This document shows, one piece after another, positions 28,701 to 39,423 of a stretch of 64,000 bases of DNA. Made by a program: the position numbers and the translations under genes. Numbering within the stretch: the stretch's first letter is position 1; each line of letters starts with the position of its first letter. The DNA comes from Styela clava (lineage: Eukaryota > Chordata > Ascidiacea > Stolidobranchia > Styelidae). The notes beneath the pieces were generated by a model, which did no database searches, was not told the DNA's origin, and saw only the letters and a list, made by a program, of their open reading frames with translations. Where the stretch lies: contig NC_135254.1 of the NCBI RefSeq assembly GCF_964204865.1, forward strand, positions 18,233,001-18,297,000, read 5' to 3'.

Positions 28701-31700
28701 ACAGAATTGCAAATAAACGTAATAAATTATGCCGCAGTAACATCAAATGACAATATCCGTATCAAATGAGTTGTCATACAGTGTGTCCAAAAAGTCTGTT
28801 CACAATTTCAATTTTGTTATGAAGTCAGTTCTCATTATATCTTAACCATATTTTTTGATTTTTAATCAGTGATAATTTAAGTATTTTTCTTCATTTAATA
28901 CGTATGTGAGGGCCAAAACAATATATGGTATCGATAAGTTAAATTTCAAACATTTCAGGACTCAAGGACACCCGTATATATTGAAATATGAAAAAGACTG
29001 CGCCTCGCCAAGTTCGGGGGTTGAACAGATTATATATGTCGTTATACATTTCGAATAAAACTTTCATGTTACCGCCTCGCGCCATTTTGTAAAGTACAGT
29101 ATTCGATAGATGCTGAATCAGAAACAGAGCTACTGTACTACACAATTGCCAAGTTATGAATAACCGAATCGCCGTGACAGTGAACGACCAATCAAAGCGA
29201 CTGTATCATTTCATATTTGAAAAAAAGTATTTTAGTATATATAAAGTTCCTTAAAACTCTGTACTATTTGCTGGAGTGGAATGTGGTATTTCGTATTGAC
29301 GTTCACAAATACAATTCATTTTTTTTTATGTATGAGTATTCATATGTTCAAATTATAGGAATCTGACACTTGGTGGTAATTTCCGACGTTTTTACAAAGA
29401 CTAGAGCATGTTCTTTCATTCCGTCCGGTACATCGATTTTTTTATTTGAAGCCAATTATTCTGTCTGCACCCACGTCACTTGCTAATTTTTCAATGCTAT
29501 TTACTATGTCTCCTGCGGAAAATATCTTTATCTTCACATTAGTAGAATGAGCAGGCAGGCGATAGTCTAATAAATTTTCTTTATGTAAGACGCAATGTCT
29601 TGACAAACCTATTCTTCGCCACATCAAAAATCCAGTTCACAGTAATTTCATTCGCAATGACAAGAAAGGGGCATCATTTTCAAGAAGCCAATGATTGGTT
29701 GAGTTGTATGAATCACCCAAAATGTTCGTGGTGTTTGCATTCACATACATAGGCGAGAAAACTTTCTCAAGTATGAAGATTAGCACAAGCAAAAACAGAT
29801 GTCTTCTAAGGATTTAAATTTACAAATTGTCTTAAGAATCAGCACAATCTGCTTCGAGCCTAATTTAAACACGCTTTCGGACGCATGCAGTAGGCTACAT
29901 CAGTCCCATTATCCATTGTGCCACTAAATACACTGACTGTTTTTTATCCATAACTTCATTTTAAATTTGAGGCCTCTGGTTAAGTACCCGAGTCTATTAT
30001 CTGTAACTGGCCCACTCAGGAAAGTAATTCTCCACCACTGCAATGAATTGATTATTTTTGGCAAAATGGCGTAAGGCCCAAAATGCGATAGTCTTATTTA
30101 GTACGCTGCTAAGGGTGCGTATTCTTTGGCTTACATATTTGTATAAACTTTTTTTTTCTAAAACGGGCATCATGAAATCTCCTTATTTAGGGTTCTGACA
30201 GAAGATTACTTGGGAAATGGACTTAAAATTGCTAGCACTTCCATTGAAGCAAATTTATGGAAAAAGTTGTCGAAAAAGAGGTTGGCTGCAAATTTCTCAC
30301 TGAATTCATTCGGTGTGACAATTAATTTGAATAGCAGTTTTCTTAAGGCATTATTCGTCTTAACTCATTTTGTCCTGTACGTCAATATTTGTACTTGAAG
30401 CCAATTGTTCTGTCTGTACTCACGTCACTTGCTAATTTTCCAATGTTATTTACTATATTTCCTGCGGCCAATACCTATATCTTTACATTAGTAAAACGAG
30501 CAGGCAGGAAATTCACTAATAAATTTGCTTTATGTAAAACGCAATGTCTTGACAAACCTATCCCTCGCTACTTCAAAAGTCCAGTTCACAATAATTTCTT
30601 TCGTAATGACAGGAAAGACGCATCATTTTCAAGAATCGCTTGAAAAATAATCGTGGTGTTTGCATTCACACACAGAGGCGAGCAAACTTTCCCAAGTATG
30701 GAGACTGACAAAGGCAAAAACCCATGTCGTCTAAGAATTTAAACACACAAGCTACCTGCCTTAAAAAATCAGCACAAGCTGCTTTAAGCCTAATTTAAAC
30801 ACGCTTTCGGACGCATGCAGTAGGCTAGCGACATCAGTCCCATTAATCATTGTGCCACTTAATACACTAGCTGTTTGTCGTATTTCAATTAGCTGTTATT
30901 TATGAATAATTTATTTATCCATAATTTCATTTTGAATAGTTGAGTACCCAAGTCTATTTTCTGTAACTGGCCCACTCAAGAAAGTAATTCTTCACAACTG
31001 CTATAAATTGATCTTTTTTGGCAAAATGGCGTAGGGCCCAAAACGCGATAGTCTTATTTAGTACCTTGCTGAGGGTGCGTATTATTTGCTTGGCTATCAC
31101 ATATGTTGAATAAGAAAGTAAATGATCTGATTTACATCGCTTTCATGTAAAGAATTGTAAAGTATGAGAAACAGAATTGCAAATAAAAGTAATAAATTAT
31201 GCAGCTGTATCATCAATTGACAATATCCGTCTCAAATGAGTAGTCATACAGTGTGTCCAGAAAGTCCGTTCACAATTTCAATTTTGTTATGAAGTCAGTT
31301 ATCAATATATCTTAACCAGATTTTTTGTTTTTTATTCAGCGAGTTCAAGTATTCTTACTTCATTCAATATGTATGTGAGGGCCGAAACAATATATGGTAT
31401 CGATAAGTAAAATTTCAAACATTTTAAGACTCAAGAACACCCTATATAACGGAGTATGAAAAAGACTCGCCTCGCCAAGGAATTTACATTGAATTCCTTC
31501 TACTATGCATTGTGATCAAATTTTGGACTTAAAAAAGCTCTCGAAACTACCATAAATCATGGAATATGTAACGTCATCTAACTCAGAATAAACAATTTCA
31601 TAGTAAAATTCATTCACTTTTTTTCAATATCAAGCTAATGGGGTTTGGGCTGTTCAGAAAATTGGCACTTCAAAATTGAATTTGTTCTATTTAGAACTAT

Positions 31701-32207
31701 ATGAAATGCAATGGGTGATTGAATATTTATGCTAAATTTTTTCCAAATGCATATTATTTAATGATTGTACCTGAAATGAAATGTTGAAGTCAAAAGCCTT
31801 CTTCTTGATTTCCACTTTTCTCCAGATGACGTTAGAAGACCAGTTGCAAGCCAAGGTTGAAGAAATTTATATACCATAGACTTCTTAGTATGTTGTGAAC
31901 TATGGAGTAATGTTTCTGCGCTGTTAGGGCCAAATATATAAACTACTGGAACCGATCCCAAGCTGATAACTCCTATTTCATCACCCGAGGTTAAAGATCT
32001 TTCTCGCATGCCGTTCATATTTCTTTTGTATATTTCTTCTGATCTTCCAGTTAACACTAATGCCTGACCCAAGATTGGCCAGGTTTTGCCCTCAGGGCCC
32101 GAAATATTTTTAAAATGACTCCATTTTTTGCGATGTTTCTTTGTCAGAATTATTGACCAGCAAACACAAGCAAATGCAAGAGCTAATGTAATAATGCTCA
32201 TTTCCAT
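16476..32207 (-). CDS. CYP4: Cytochrome P450 family 4 (CYP4-like), complete six-exon gene
   Basis: Haem-thiolate mono-oxygenase, by family an omega-hydroxylase of fatty acids or related lipids, anchored in the endoplasmic reticulum. The exons are 32207-31771, 20729-20523, 18757-18474, 18216-17982, 17146-17054 and 16734-16476. All junctions keep phase and total 1515 nt, giving 504 residues, the normal CYP4 length. Visible landmarks are an N-terminal membrane anchor (residues 3-21) and WKSRR at 132-136. The CYP4 I-helix signature [14 protein letters not shown] ends near 314. The K-helix ExxR is at 368-371, PERF near 422-425, and the haem loop [10 protein letters not shown] has Cys448. The second exon-intron junction pair uses AG|GT, while exon 3 ends at a GC donor. 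The substrate cannot be told. The hinge Pro at residue 36 is Ser here. Confidence 0.93.
17054..17146 (-). CDS. CYP4: CYP4 exon 5 (93 nt, too short for ORF finders)
   Basis: This exon was found by translating the gap between exons 4 and 6. It reads [20 protein letters not shown], then [10 protein letters not shown], the expected CYP4 segment between the K-helix and PERF. The acceptor is TTTTTAAG and the donor AAAG|GTAAAG. The phase is 2 on both sides, matching its neighbours. Confidence 0.9.
17244..17345. mobile_element. Mariner-like MITE fragment in CYP4 intron 4
   Basis: It begins TACAGTGTGTCCAAAAAGTC. It matches the start of the roughly 200-bp elements embedded in each unit of the intron-1 array (24044, 26544, 28777 and 31247). 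The distal half is not recognisable. Confidence 0.55.
17982..18216 (-). CDS. CYP4: CYP4 exon 4 (I-helix end to K-helix)
   Basis: The acceptor ATTACAG precedes GT CAT GAC ACT ACT. It encodes residues 310-388: [10 protein letters not shown], then [20 protein letters not shown] with the invariant Glu368 and Arg371. It ends at GT|GTAAGC, phase 2. Confidence 0.92.
18474..18757 (-). CDS. CYP4: CYP4 exon 3, with GC splice donor
   Basis: It encodes residues 215-310, from [19 protein letters not shown] to [10 protein letters not shown]. The acceptor is TTTTTTAG. The only donor that keeps phase is GAAG|GCAAGC, a GC-AG intron with an otherwise strong consensus. The 5' part of this exon and its acceptor are copied upstream by a 485-bp tandem duplication. 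Confidence 0.9.
18664..19629. repeat. 485-bp tandem duplication in CYP4 intron 2
   Basis: 18664-19148 is repeated at 19149-19629 with no difference I can see. The second copy holds a duplicate of the exon 3 acceptor (near 19242-19244) and the first 90 or so coding bases of exon 3. It lacks the rest of the exon and the GC donor. Confidence 0.9.
19640..20015. mobile_element. Transposon fragment in CYP4 intron 2
   Basis: It starts with the block GGGTTCTGATAGAAGATTAC, which is also present in type-B half-units of the intron-1 array. It ends with CGGCCCGCGG and GCCCTCATGTAAAGCTTGC. It looks like an older relative of the array sequence next to a transposon end. Confidence 0.4.
20523..20729 (-). 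CDS. CYP4: CYP4 exon 2
   Basis: The acceptor ATAACACAG precedes C ATT CTG AAT GAT. It encodes residues 146-215: [20 protein letters not shown], then the [13 protein letters not shown] segment typical of CYP4. The donor AAAG|GTATTA gives phase 2. Confidence 0.9.
20820..21700. repeat. Dispersed repeat family C in CYP4 intron 1
   Basis: Blocks from 21280-21690 recur at 53760-54125 (GTAAACATTACCTC, AGGAAGAATTTTT) and inverted at 57360-57560 (TGCCCCCTACAACGTGCTG and its complement). Copies in separate places mark a mobile family. No transposase is visible. Confidence 0.5.
24044..24234. mobile_element. Mariner-like MITE, array unit 1
   Basis: It is about 190 bp, with ends TACAGTGTGTCC and, inverted, TAGGGTGTCC at TA dinucleotides. 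This is the TIR style of Tc1/mariner elements. It is present at the same place in every unit, so it was inserted before the array expanded. Confidence 0.55.
26544..26743. mobile_element. Mariner-like MITE, array unit 2
   Basis: It has the same ends and position as the copy at 24044. The right end reads GACACCCGTA. Confidence 0.5.
28777..28976. mobile_element. Mariner-like MITE, array unit 3
   Basis: It has the same ends and position as the other unit copies and is nearly identical to the unit 2 copy. Confidence 0.5.
31247..31444. mobile_element. Mariner-like MITE, array unit 4
   Basis: It has the same ends and position as the other unit copies. It lies just before the array stops at the edge of the inverted duplication. 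Confidence 0.5.
31771..32207 (-). CDS. CYP4: CYP4 exon 1 (membrane anchor to C-helix)
   Basis: It encodes residues 1-145 and part of 146. I chose the ATG at 32207 because the signal anchor [17 protein letters not shown] follows at once and a TATA-like box lies about 75 bp upstream. In-frame ATGs at 32258 and further upstream are less likely. The donor CATTTCAG|GTACAA gives phase 2. Compared with the paralogous exon at 63152-63588 it differs at about 12 of 145 residues. These include Ser for Pro at 36 (hinge) and Ser for Pro at 141. Confidence 0.92.
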
Positions 32208-32280
32208 TTTGAATTGACCTGAAATGTATTTGTAAATATTAATTATACTGTTCAACATAAATCCTCCTGTGTATATCGGG

Positions 32281-32289
32281 TTATATATA
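32281..32289 (-). promoter_or_regulatory. TATA-like box of the CYP4 gene
   Basis: TATATATAA on the minus strand lies 75-83 bp before the chosen ATG. It is conserved as TATATATTA at the same distance from the other CYP4 exon 1 (63070-63078). Confidence 0.5.
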
Positions 32290-35200
32290 CCATGTCTATG
32301 TACCATTATTTGTTTGTTCTACAGATATATCTGGTATGATACCCAACAAATCAAATTTTACTTTTTTGTAACATTCTTTCATCTACTTGGTTGCTTTCAC
32401 TAAGTTCTCATTGTAATCTGACACACAAGACATTGATTGCTCTGGTAAATATATACCGTACAACAAGAAAATCCGGTAATGTTAAAATAAATTTTGCTGT
32501 CATTACTTTGAAGAATGTACATGTAGTTTGTAGAGTATATCATGTTGATACTTGCTGCCGAATATTTTTGCGGCGAATGCTTTGTAGAATCTCGCAACTC
32601 TCTTGAAATTAGGTTGCAATTGCTGAAAAACCCTAGTCCAATTTACAAACAAAAAAAATTGATGTCAATTTTTGTTGTATCTTTTTTATGAGTCCCAAGT
32701 CGAAATTAACTATGTCAAAGTTCAGAAAAAGGCGTTTACGGGTGTTAAATTCCGGGTTCAATATTTGCGTGCGAATCAAAATCCAAACTTTAACTTGTGC
32801 AAACATATTACATTTTATATAGATTGTGTGCGTTATAACCAGTTGTATGCAATCTAAACATTTGAATTAAGTTGGTAAAATTATGATTCAACTTTAAATA
32901 TTTGATTGGAATACATCAATTCACAACTTAATAAATTTTATTGTTAATATGAAAAATAAGATATTGAAATATTTTCAAAACGCGCCTCATACGAATGATG
33001 ATTATTTAAAATAAATGATTGGAAAATATTGCATTTTAGAAAACTGGAATAGTTATTCAAAATCATTTCCTAAATTTATGAACCTAAATAGAATGTGGCA
33101 CATACCCCTAAAATTATTATTTGTTTGAGATAAAGAAACAGAAAATGTGAAGCAGAAATTTCCCACATATATTTGTTGGAAATTTCTCATCAATTTAATG
33201 ATACATTTGAAAACGGACGTAAAAATAAACATTGCCCGCATCATAAAAAATGTGTGAAATTTGTTCTTTTGAAAACATATCGATTTAAAAAGAATTTCGG
33301 AATTCAACTGATTTTAAGAAATTTCTTCGATCAGGGAAATCGAGCATACGCACAGAAACATTTTTATGAGTTAAGTATGAAAAGCTAGCGCCAAAAAAAC
33401 GGTAAAAGAATTTTTATTGATTGCAGCATTGGTATAGCTTAACTAAGTAAAATGCGTTAACGATCCAAATTTTCAATTATTTCTCAAAGGAATTCCAAAC
33501 ATGACCAACTCATCGTGAAGGCAATGACAATTGAATAAGTTTCAAATCGCATCCGTGATATTTATACAGTTTTTTGCTAACTAAATCTACAATATAAAAC
33601 TGCTTGTATTTGGACTACAATTTTACATTGCAGTGTTCACAACCCTCCTTAATATTTCAGCGCATTCAACCCATCGATAAAACATATAAACGCGAGAACT
33701 TCTCGTAAACCATTACAAAATGAAGGTAATTCAGTTACTCGCTAATTTTCAGTTTAATATTAATTATTGAAAAATACTGAATATCTTGTAGTTTGTGGTA
33801 TTAAGATTTCTCGAATTAAATTAAACTGTATAAGTGTGAATGTGCCGCCTTATTATAATGTTGGATTCAATGCACCTATGCGCTAAAATCTATCTGAGCA
33901 AACCGTCAGTGCGCAGGTCCTTGGGGGTTAGATTACATATTCAAACAATAGCAGCTCTTTGTTATAGTTGATTGATAGTGACCCTAACGTATAAATATTC
34001 TTGTTATGAAAGGCGTTTAGATGCATATAAATAAAAAACAAACTATAGCAATTTTAGGTGCTTTCACATTCGTAAATTAATAACACGTGAGCAACATCAG
34101 AATTCATTTTTCCCAACTAGATTAGGTCTTTCATTGCGAGATGTTTTCATCTAGTTTTACATGGTGAAAACGGTTCCATTACATTTGAACCCACGTACAT
34201 TTGAACCCATGACAATTGCACCTGTATGCTATTGCACCTGTGGAATTTTTTTTGTTTCACGGATAGTTAAACCCATACTAACCCTAACCCATGAGTTTTA
34301 GCACCCGCATATAGATTGAACCCGTGGATATACGCATGGGTTCAAATGTACGGTCACCGGTGAAAACATATAGATGCTTCGTCTGAAATAATTAGTGTTG
34401 TCGATATAGCAGAACGTTACGAAACAATCCAATCAATTAATAGTTGTGTACTTTTGTATGTTTTTGTTCCGTCGCCACAAGTATGATTCAGCGACAAAAT
34501 TGAGTGTAGAAATTACGACAATTCGACGATAGATTATTTTAATCCCAGAACGAAAGATATAGACGGCTTACCTAATAAAAAGTCTCAAATTAAAAGAACA
34601 AATTAGAAAATAGAAGAAACACAAAACATGAAAATTTATCGGAAGACCAATGTTTTTTAATTGCCAGTGTAGGTCTTGCGTCCATAGAAATTGCTAATAA
34701 ATTTCAACGTTTTAGATCGCTTGTAAAAAATGTCGTAACAAAACGGGCATAACTCTACAATGACAAGAAAATAATGCTTGACATTGGTGGCAAGCACATT
34801 AATTGATCAAAACCACGAAACAAGATATCAGAACATTCTCAGTTTACCCTATAGTAGTATATTGGAGTCACGGCCTAATTCAACAACCCCCGAATGTATA
34901 TTGAATTTGAATGGAACAAACAAAACTGCGATTCGAAGAAGATTGGTTCGCAATAATACACAACATATCAGTGTTTGTCCCCCGATTCCCCCGGGTTGAC
35001 ATAAAGAGAGAAAACAAAAAAAAATGGTGCGACTGACGGAGCCCAAAAGTCTGGTATACCTAACTGTAACGGTTGACTTGCTGGTCTTTTCCAATTTTTG
35101 ATCTGCCACGGCATATTTTCAAGCGCCACATACAGTCAAGTTCTTCAGCGTTATGAGTGACTAGCTATTTCAGTGGTTAATTCGGCTGAGACTTGCAATT

Positions 35201-37119
35201 TTTTGGATGGTCCTCCTCAAGCGTAGAATAATATTCATTCAATATGATTATATTACAACAGGAGTGTTTAAACAATTTTGAAATTAATTAGCTTGACAAT
35301 GGACAATGCGTCATTTTTTCTGGACCACTGTTCGTTCATACGCATCGATGAGGACATGAAAATGTTCGTTACAAACAGACAAGATTTTCTCATCACTGTC
35401 TATGTAATTTTGCTTCTTTCTTGCTTTTATATTGTTTCAATTGTTTTTCTTTATTTCCTCACGGCGTTTTGTCCAAGCACTAAAAATCCCTAATATAAGT
35501 GCCTTAAGTAAAATTATCACAATATACCACGAACCAGCAACATTACGCTCTTCAAAATAAATATTGAACTAATACATTAAATACATTAGACAAACTATAA
35601 TATTACATCTCGTTGATAGATACAGTTATATAATGCAATATGGTATTGTACATACAATTTGCAAAACTCTCACGTCCATAGAAGTTGGATAACAGATTGA
35701 ATTCGATATTGTCTAAACTCTAAATCAAACTGTCGATTTATGTCTATTTAAAATACGAAAATCATAATACATTGCTATGCTACACTTTTGAGCAATTTCG
35801 TATTACTTTATACACAGATAATTGAGATTAATTAAAAAAATTGCTTGATTCTTACTGATAAATAGATATTATATAAAACTGAGCGTCCAGACAATGCTTC
35901 AAATCTCGCTAATATTTAAATTGCCACAAGTCTTATTTCTACTTCAACCAATTGCGCATGTTAATATATCCTATAATCATTTCCTTAGCTTATTTTACAA
36001 GGACTATAACCGAAATAACTTCGAATAAGCCGGCCCTATGGTTCAATTCTCAGGCCAGTTATCAAAATCACACCTTTACCTTCAATATATTTTCAGCAGC
36101 ACTATCTGCGCAAAACCTGGTCACACCGCCTAGCAAGTGTCTCACAACTCAACCAAAGTATAGTCTTTACAAATGACTGCTCAAATATAACCCTACGGTA
36201 TCAATAAATAAATAAAAAAAGAAGCAGACCATCGTTTTCATCCATCTTACAATTGTGGTAATGTAGAGAAAAGCTTACTGATATCTTACATGAAAAATCC
36301 TTTGCAAATTTAAAGGAGACGAACAAAAAATTGCATTAAGGTTTGAACAAGGCGCTTTCTAAATTTCCGTCCTAGTCCGATTGCACACTTTACAATAACT
36401 GGACAACATATCTGGTTAATTGGTTTGAATAATTTATCAGACAATAATTTCTGTGAAGGTATTAACAAATTAGAATAACATAATCTCTTTCCAAGAAATA
36501 TCAAGTATATTAGTAAGCTTTCGTTTGATCATAGTCTAACTTTTTCAGACAAAACAAGATATGGCTTAATCAAACAGCTCACAAATATACTTGCTATTTC
36601 GTGGAAAGAGATTATGTTCTTCTTATTTATCTTTATAATACTATCTCGTTCAAGCATCCTTATGGCAGTTGACACATACGGATCTGAAGTAGAAAGTAAA
36701 CAAGAAGAACGGACTTGCAGTTCAGTACAAAATACCCTAGTATACTAAATACATTTATTCGCTGATCTGTGGTTTCATATTCACTTCTGGGTCTCCGTTA
36801 CTGGTAAGATTATGATTCACCAAAAACGGCTATAAAATATTGTTTTAAATTCTTCTGTTTAAATAATACACTATCTGTGCGAAGCTTTGCTTTTCCGAGG
36901 ATTGAACGAAACTTACGCATTATGTTTACTCAAGTGTGTCTACCCAGTGTGTTTAGCTTTCTTGGCATGATATATTGAAGGAAATTGCTACGTGGTTATT
37001 TTGAATAGCATTAGACAAATTAGACATTTTGAATAGCATTAGACAAAATTTTCGCTGCATATTAAAAAATCTACAAATATGGTACCCAATATGGTGTTGC
37101 CTTTATCTGAATGCATGAT
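32290..37119. other. CYP4 5' flank, no recognised gene
   Basis: This is mostly conserved in inverse at 59.5-63.05 kb, so it probably contains the shared CYP4 upstream region. A block of about 270 bp at 33570-33840 has no match in the other arm. It contains CATATAAACGCG followed by ATGAAG|GTAATT, which could be a tiny first exon, but nothing downstream confirms it. Confidence 0.4.
34171..34358. mobile_element. 188-bp MITE with 8-bp target duplication and empty site
   Basis: The ends are imperfect inverted repeats sharing ACATTTGAACCC. Flanks are GGTGAAAA on both sides (34163-34170 and 34359-34366). The other duplication arm, near 61465-61490, reads through without the insert. The interior has more ATTTGAACCC and TTGCACC words. 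The same family recurs in the spacer of the palindromic element (43529-43748). Confidence 0.75.
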
Positions 37120-37125
37120 TATGTA
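37120..37125. other. Target-site duplication, left copy (TATGTA)
   Basis: It is identical to 49105-49110. The un-inserted paralogous site at 59450-59455 has a single copy (TACATA on the plus strand). Confidence 0.9.
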
Positions 37126-37148
37126 AGTAGTAGTATAGGTCGGATTCG

Positions 37149-37856
37149 ATACCCAAATAATGTTGCACATGTTGAGCAAATGTTGATCAATGATGCAAAT
37201 GTTGAGCAATACCCAAATAATGTTGCACATGTTGAGCAAATGTTGATCAATGATGCAAATGTTGAGCAATGGTGGTACGTAGGAAGTTGTTATGTAATAT
37301 TGTTTCCGGTATCAGGGGATAGCGTTTGGTAATTTTCGAAAACCATACCCAAATAATGTTGCACATGTTGAGCAAATGTTGATCAATGATGCAAATGTTG
37401 AGCAATACCCAAATAATGTTGCACATGTTGAGCAAATGTTGATCAATGATGCAAATGTTGAGCAATACCCAAATAATGTTGCACATGTTGAGCAAATGTT
37501 GATCAATGATGCAAATGTTGAGCAATGGTGGTACGTAGGAAGTTGTTATGTAATATTGTTTCCGGTATCAGGGGATAGCGTTTGGTAATTTTCGAAAACC
37601 ATACCCAAATAATGTTGCACATGTTGAGCAAATGTTGATCAATGATGCAAATGTTGAGCAATACCCAAATAATGTTGCACATGTTGAGCAAATGTTGATC
37701 AATGATGCAAATGTTGAGCAATACCCAAATAATGTTGCACATGTTGAGCAAATGTTGATCAATGATGCAAATGTTGAGCAATGGTGGTACGTAGGAAGTT
37801 GTTATGTAATATTGTTTCCGGTATCAGGGGATAGCGTTTGGTAATTTTCGAAAACC
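37149..37856. repeat. Subterminal higher-order tandem repeat, left
   Basis: Units of 60 bp (starting ATACCCAAATAATGTTGCAC) come in blocks of two, three and three. The blocks are separated by a 76-bp linker (starting GGTGGTACGTAGG), giving a 256-bp period. Within the unit, TGTTGAGCA and TGATCAATGATGCA words repeat, so each unit offers several similar sites. Open frames across it are by-products of the repeat. Confidence 0.93.
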
Positions 37857-37959
37857 ATATCGGCAACCGTGTGTTAGTCATTAAGTTTATGGTTTGTCGT
37901 ATATTTACATGCACCTATGGAATTTTTTTGTTTTTGTTTACGTACATTTGAACTCATGT

Positions 37960-38210
37960 GTTGTTTTTGATAATTTGTGAATGTAATCAGCATTTCAAGT
38001 ACATGTACCCACACTACTTGCATTTTGAAATTTGGATTTCATCAATATTACGTAAGTCAGTACGTATATGTGAGTATTATACGTCAGCGAAACATGACTG
38101 TATTCCTCATAGCAATGCTCGTATTAGAAGTGAATAAGATATGATTTATTTGATTAGCTTTTATCATTGGCAGCTTTCGTTTATGTTCTTTAGCTTCCCA
38201 AATGTGTTAG
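37960..38210 (+). repeat. Direct repeat within arm, copy 1
   Basis: It matches 38792-39056 from GTTGTTTTTGATAATTTG to CTTCCCAAAT. It is about 251 bp with scattered differences and a 14-bp gap. The mirror copies are at about 48019-48269 and 47173-47437. Confidence 0.85.
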
Positions 38211-38791
38211 TCATTAAATTTATGGTATATTTTGTATGTGTTTATATATTAGAGTATTGAGCAATATATATGAGGGTTTAAATCTTCTTTTTTGAGCCGA
38301 GTGATGCAGAGTGGTAATTTATTTCGTGTTTAGGAAATCATGCAATGTCGTAGTTAAGTTTTGTGCATCTGTTGATTGGAAACAACCATAAGGATGTACT
38401 GACTTTAGTAGAAAAATGACAACTGAGTTGACATAATTAAATTCAAAAAACGTATGTTTACTGACCGACGTATGTTAAAATAATTGAAAAACGATTGTTA
38501 TTGGAGGTTTAGCGAGAAATAAAATGCAACAGGCTGCGCATCGGTTTGAAAAAAAAAATTACAATATAAAACAGCTGACAAAAAAAAAGGTCGTGTTTCC
38601 CGGTCTAGTCGTTTGATTTGTTTTTTTTTTACAGTTGTTTATTTTTTTTTTCATTACTCTTTTATTTTCGGTTTATTTTTGATCTTGAAAATTTTATTTT
38701 TTTTAAATTTTTTTTTTTTTTTTCAATTTTACAAGAAATCGATAGTTTGACATATTATTTACCACAGAGATTCTTTTTCACAGACTTTACT

Positions 38792-39056
38792 GTTGTTTTT
38801 GATAATTTGCGAATGCAATCAGCATTTCGAGTACATGTACCCACACTACTTGCATTTTGAAATTTGGATTTCATCAATATCACGTAAGTCAGTACGTATA
38901 TGTGAGTATTATACGTCAGCGAAACATGACTGTATTCCTCATATCAATGCTCGCAAGTAGATTGTTCTTCCTCGTATTAGAAGTGAATAAGATATGATTT
39001 ATTTGATTAGCTTTTATCATTGACAGCTTTCGTTTATGTTTTTTAGCTTCCCAAAT
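38792..39056 (+). repeat. Direct repeat within arm, copy 2
   Basis: This is the second copy of the 37960-38210 repeat, 832 bp away. It is more diverged than the two arms are from each other, so this duplication predates the palindrome. Confidence 0.85.
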
Positions 39057-39423
39057 AGGCAACCCTAGTGATTGTCCTACATTCCCCAGATGTGATGCCA
39101 GACTTCAATACCTAACTTCGGTAAAATTGTCTTTGAATATTCAAAAAATGGTATATTTATCAGTGTAGAGTAGATGGTCTGTCATATACATAACACATTT
39201 TTATAAGTTGCAAATAGTTTCATCGCTATTGGCAAAATATTTACCACCCTCTAAATTTCGAAACACAACCCCCCCCAATAATGAAAATATATATATATCA
39301 ATGGAGCATGGTAGCCAGAATAATGATATCATAATGGATGGGAAGCAGATAATAATATTTAACAAAGGTTACCAAAGTAAACAAGATCCGAAAATGATAT
39401 AAATATATTAGTACAATGTCATA

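Larger units (their letters stand above)
21800..31480. repeat. Tandem array of four 2.2-2.5 kb composite units inside CYP4 intron 1
   Basis: Using the landmark ACCGCCTCGCGCCATTTT, units start near 21831, 24330, 26838 and 29071. The array ends near 31480, where the inverted duplication begins. Each unit contains two related half-units. Type A includes CCGTCCGGTACATCGATTTT. Type B includes GGGTTCTGACAGAAGATTAC and GTACGTCGATATT. Both share GGCAAAATGGCGTAGGGCCC and one mariner-like MITE. Unit 3 lacks about 265 bp of its type-A half, which explains its shorter length. Open frames of 126-141 codons recur on the plus strand, but the opposite frame is equally conserved, so I do not call a gene. Confidence 0.8.
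31490..37119. repeat. Inverted segmental duplication, left arm (main part)
   Basis: This stretch matches 59450-63870 in opposite orientation. It includes CYP4 exon 1 and its promoter (31771-32290 against 63070-63588). It also includes long non-coding blocks such as 36240-36410 against 60290-60420, and 36000-36080 against 60580-60690. It continues at 49111-49430 beyond the inserted palindromic element. Outside exon 1, the conserved blocks are separated by small insertions and deletions. The arms are clearly older than the palindrome they carry. Confidence 0.88.

Noticed and set aside
37039..37844. Repetitive 64-92 codon frames on both strands, and mirror frames at 48386-48983
   Set aside because: They are by-products of the 60-bp units, whose length is a multiple of three, so all frames repeat without stops.
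37149..37856. Possible CRISPR-like array
   Set aside because: Repeat units are contiguous or separated by identical linkers, not unique spacers, and the genome is eukaryotic.
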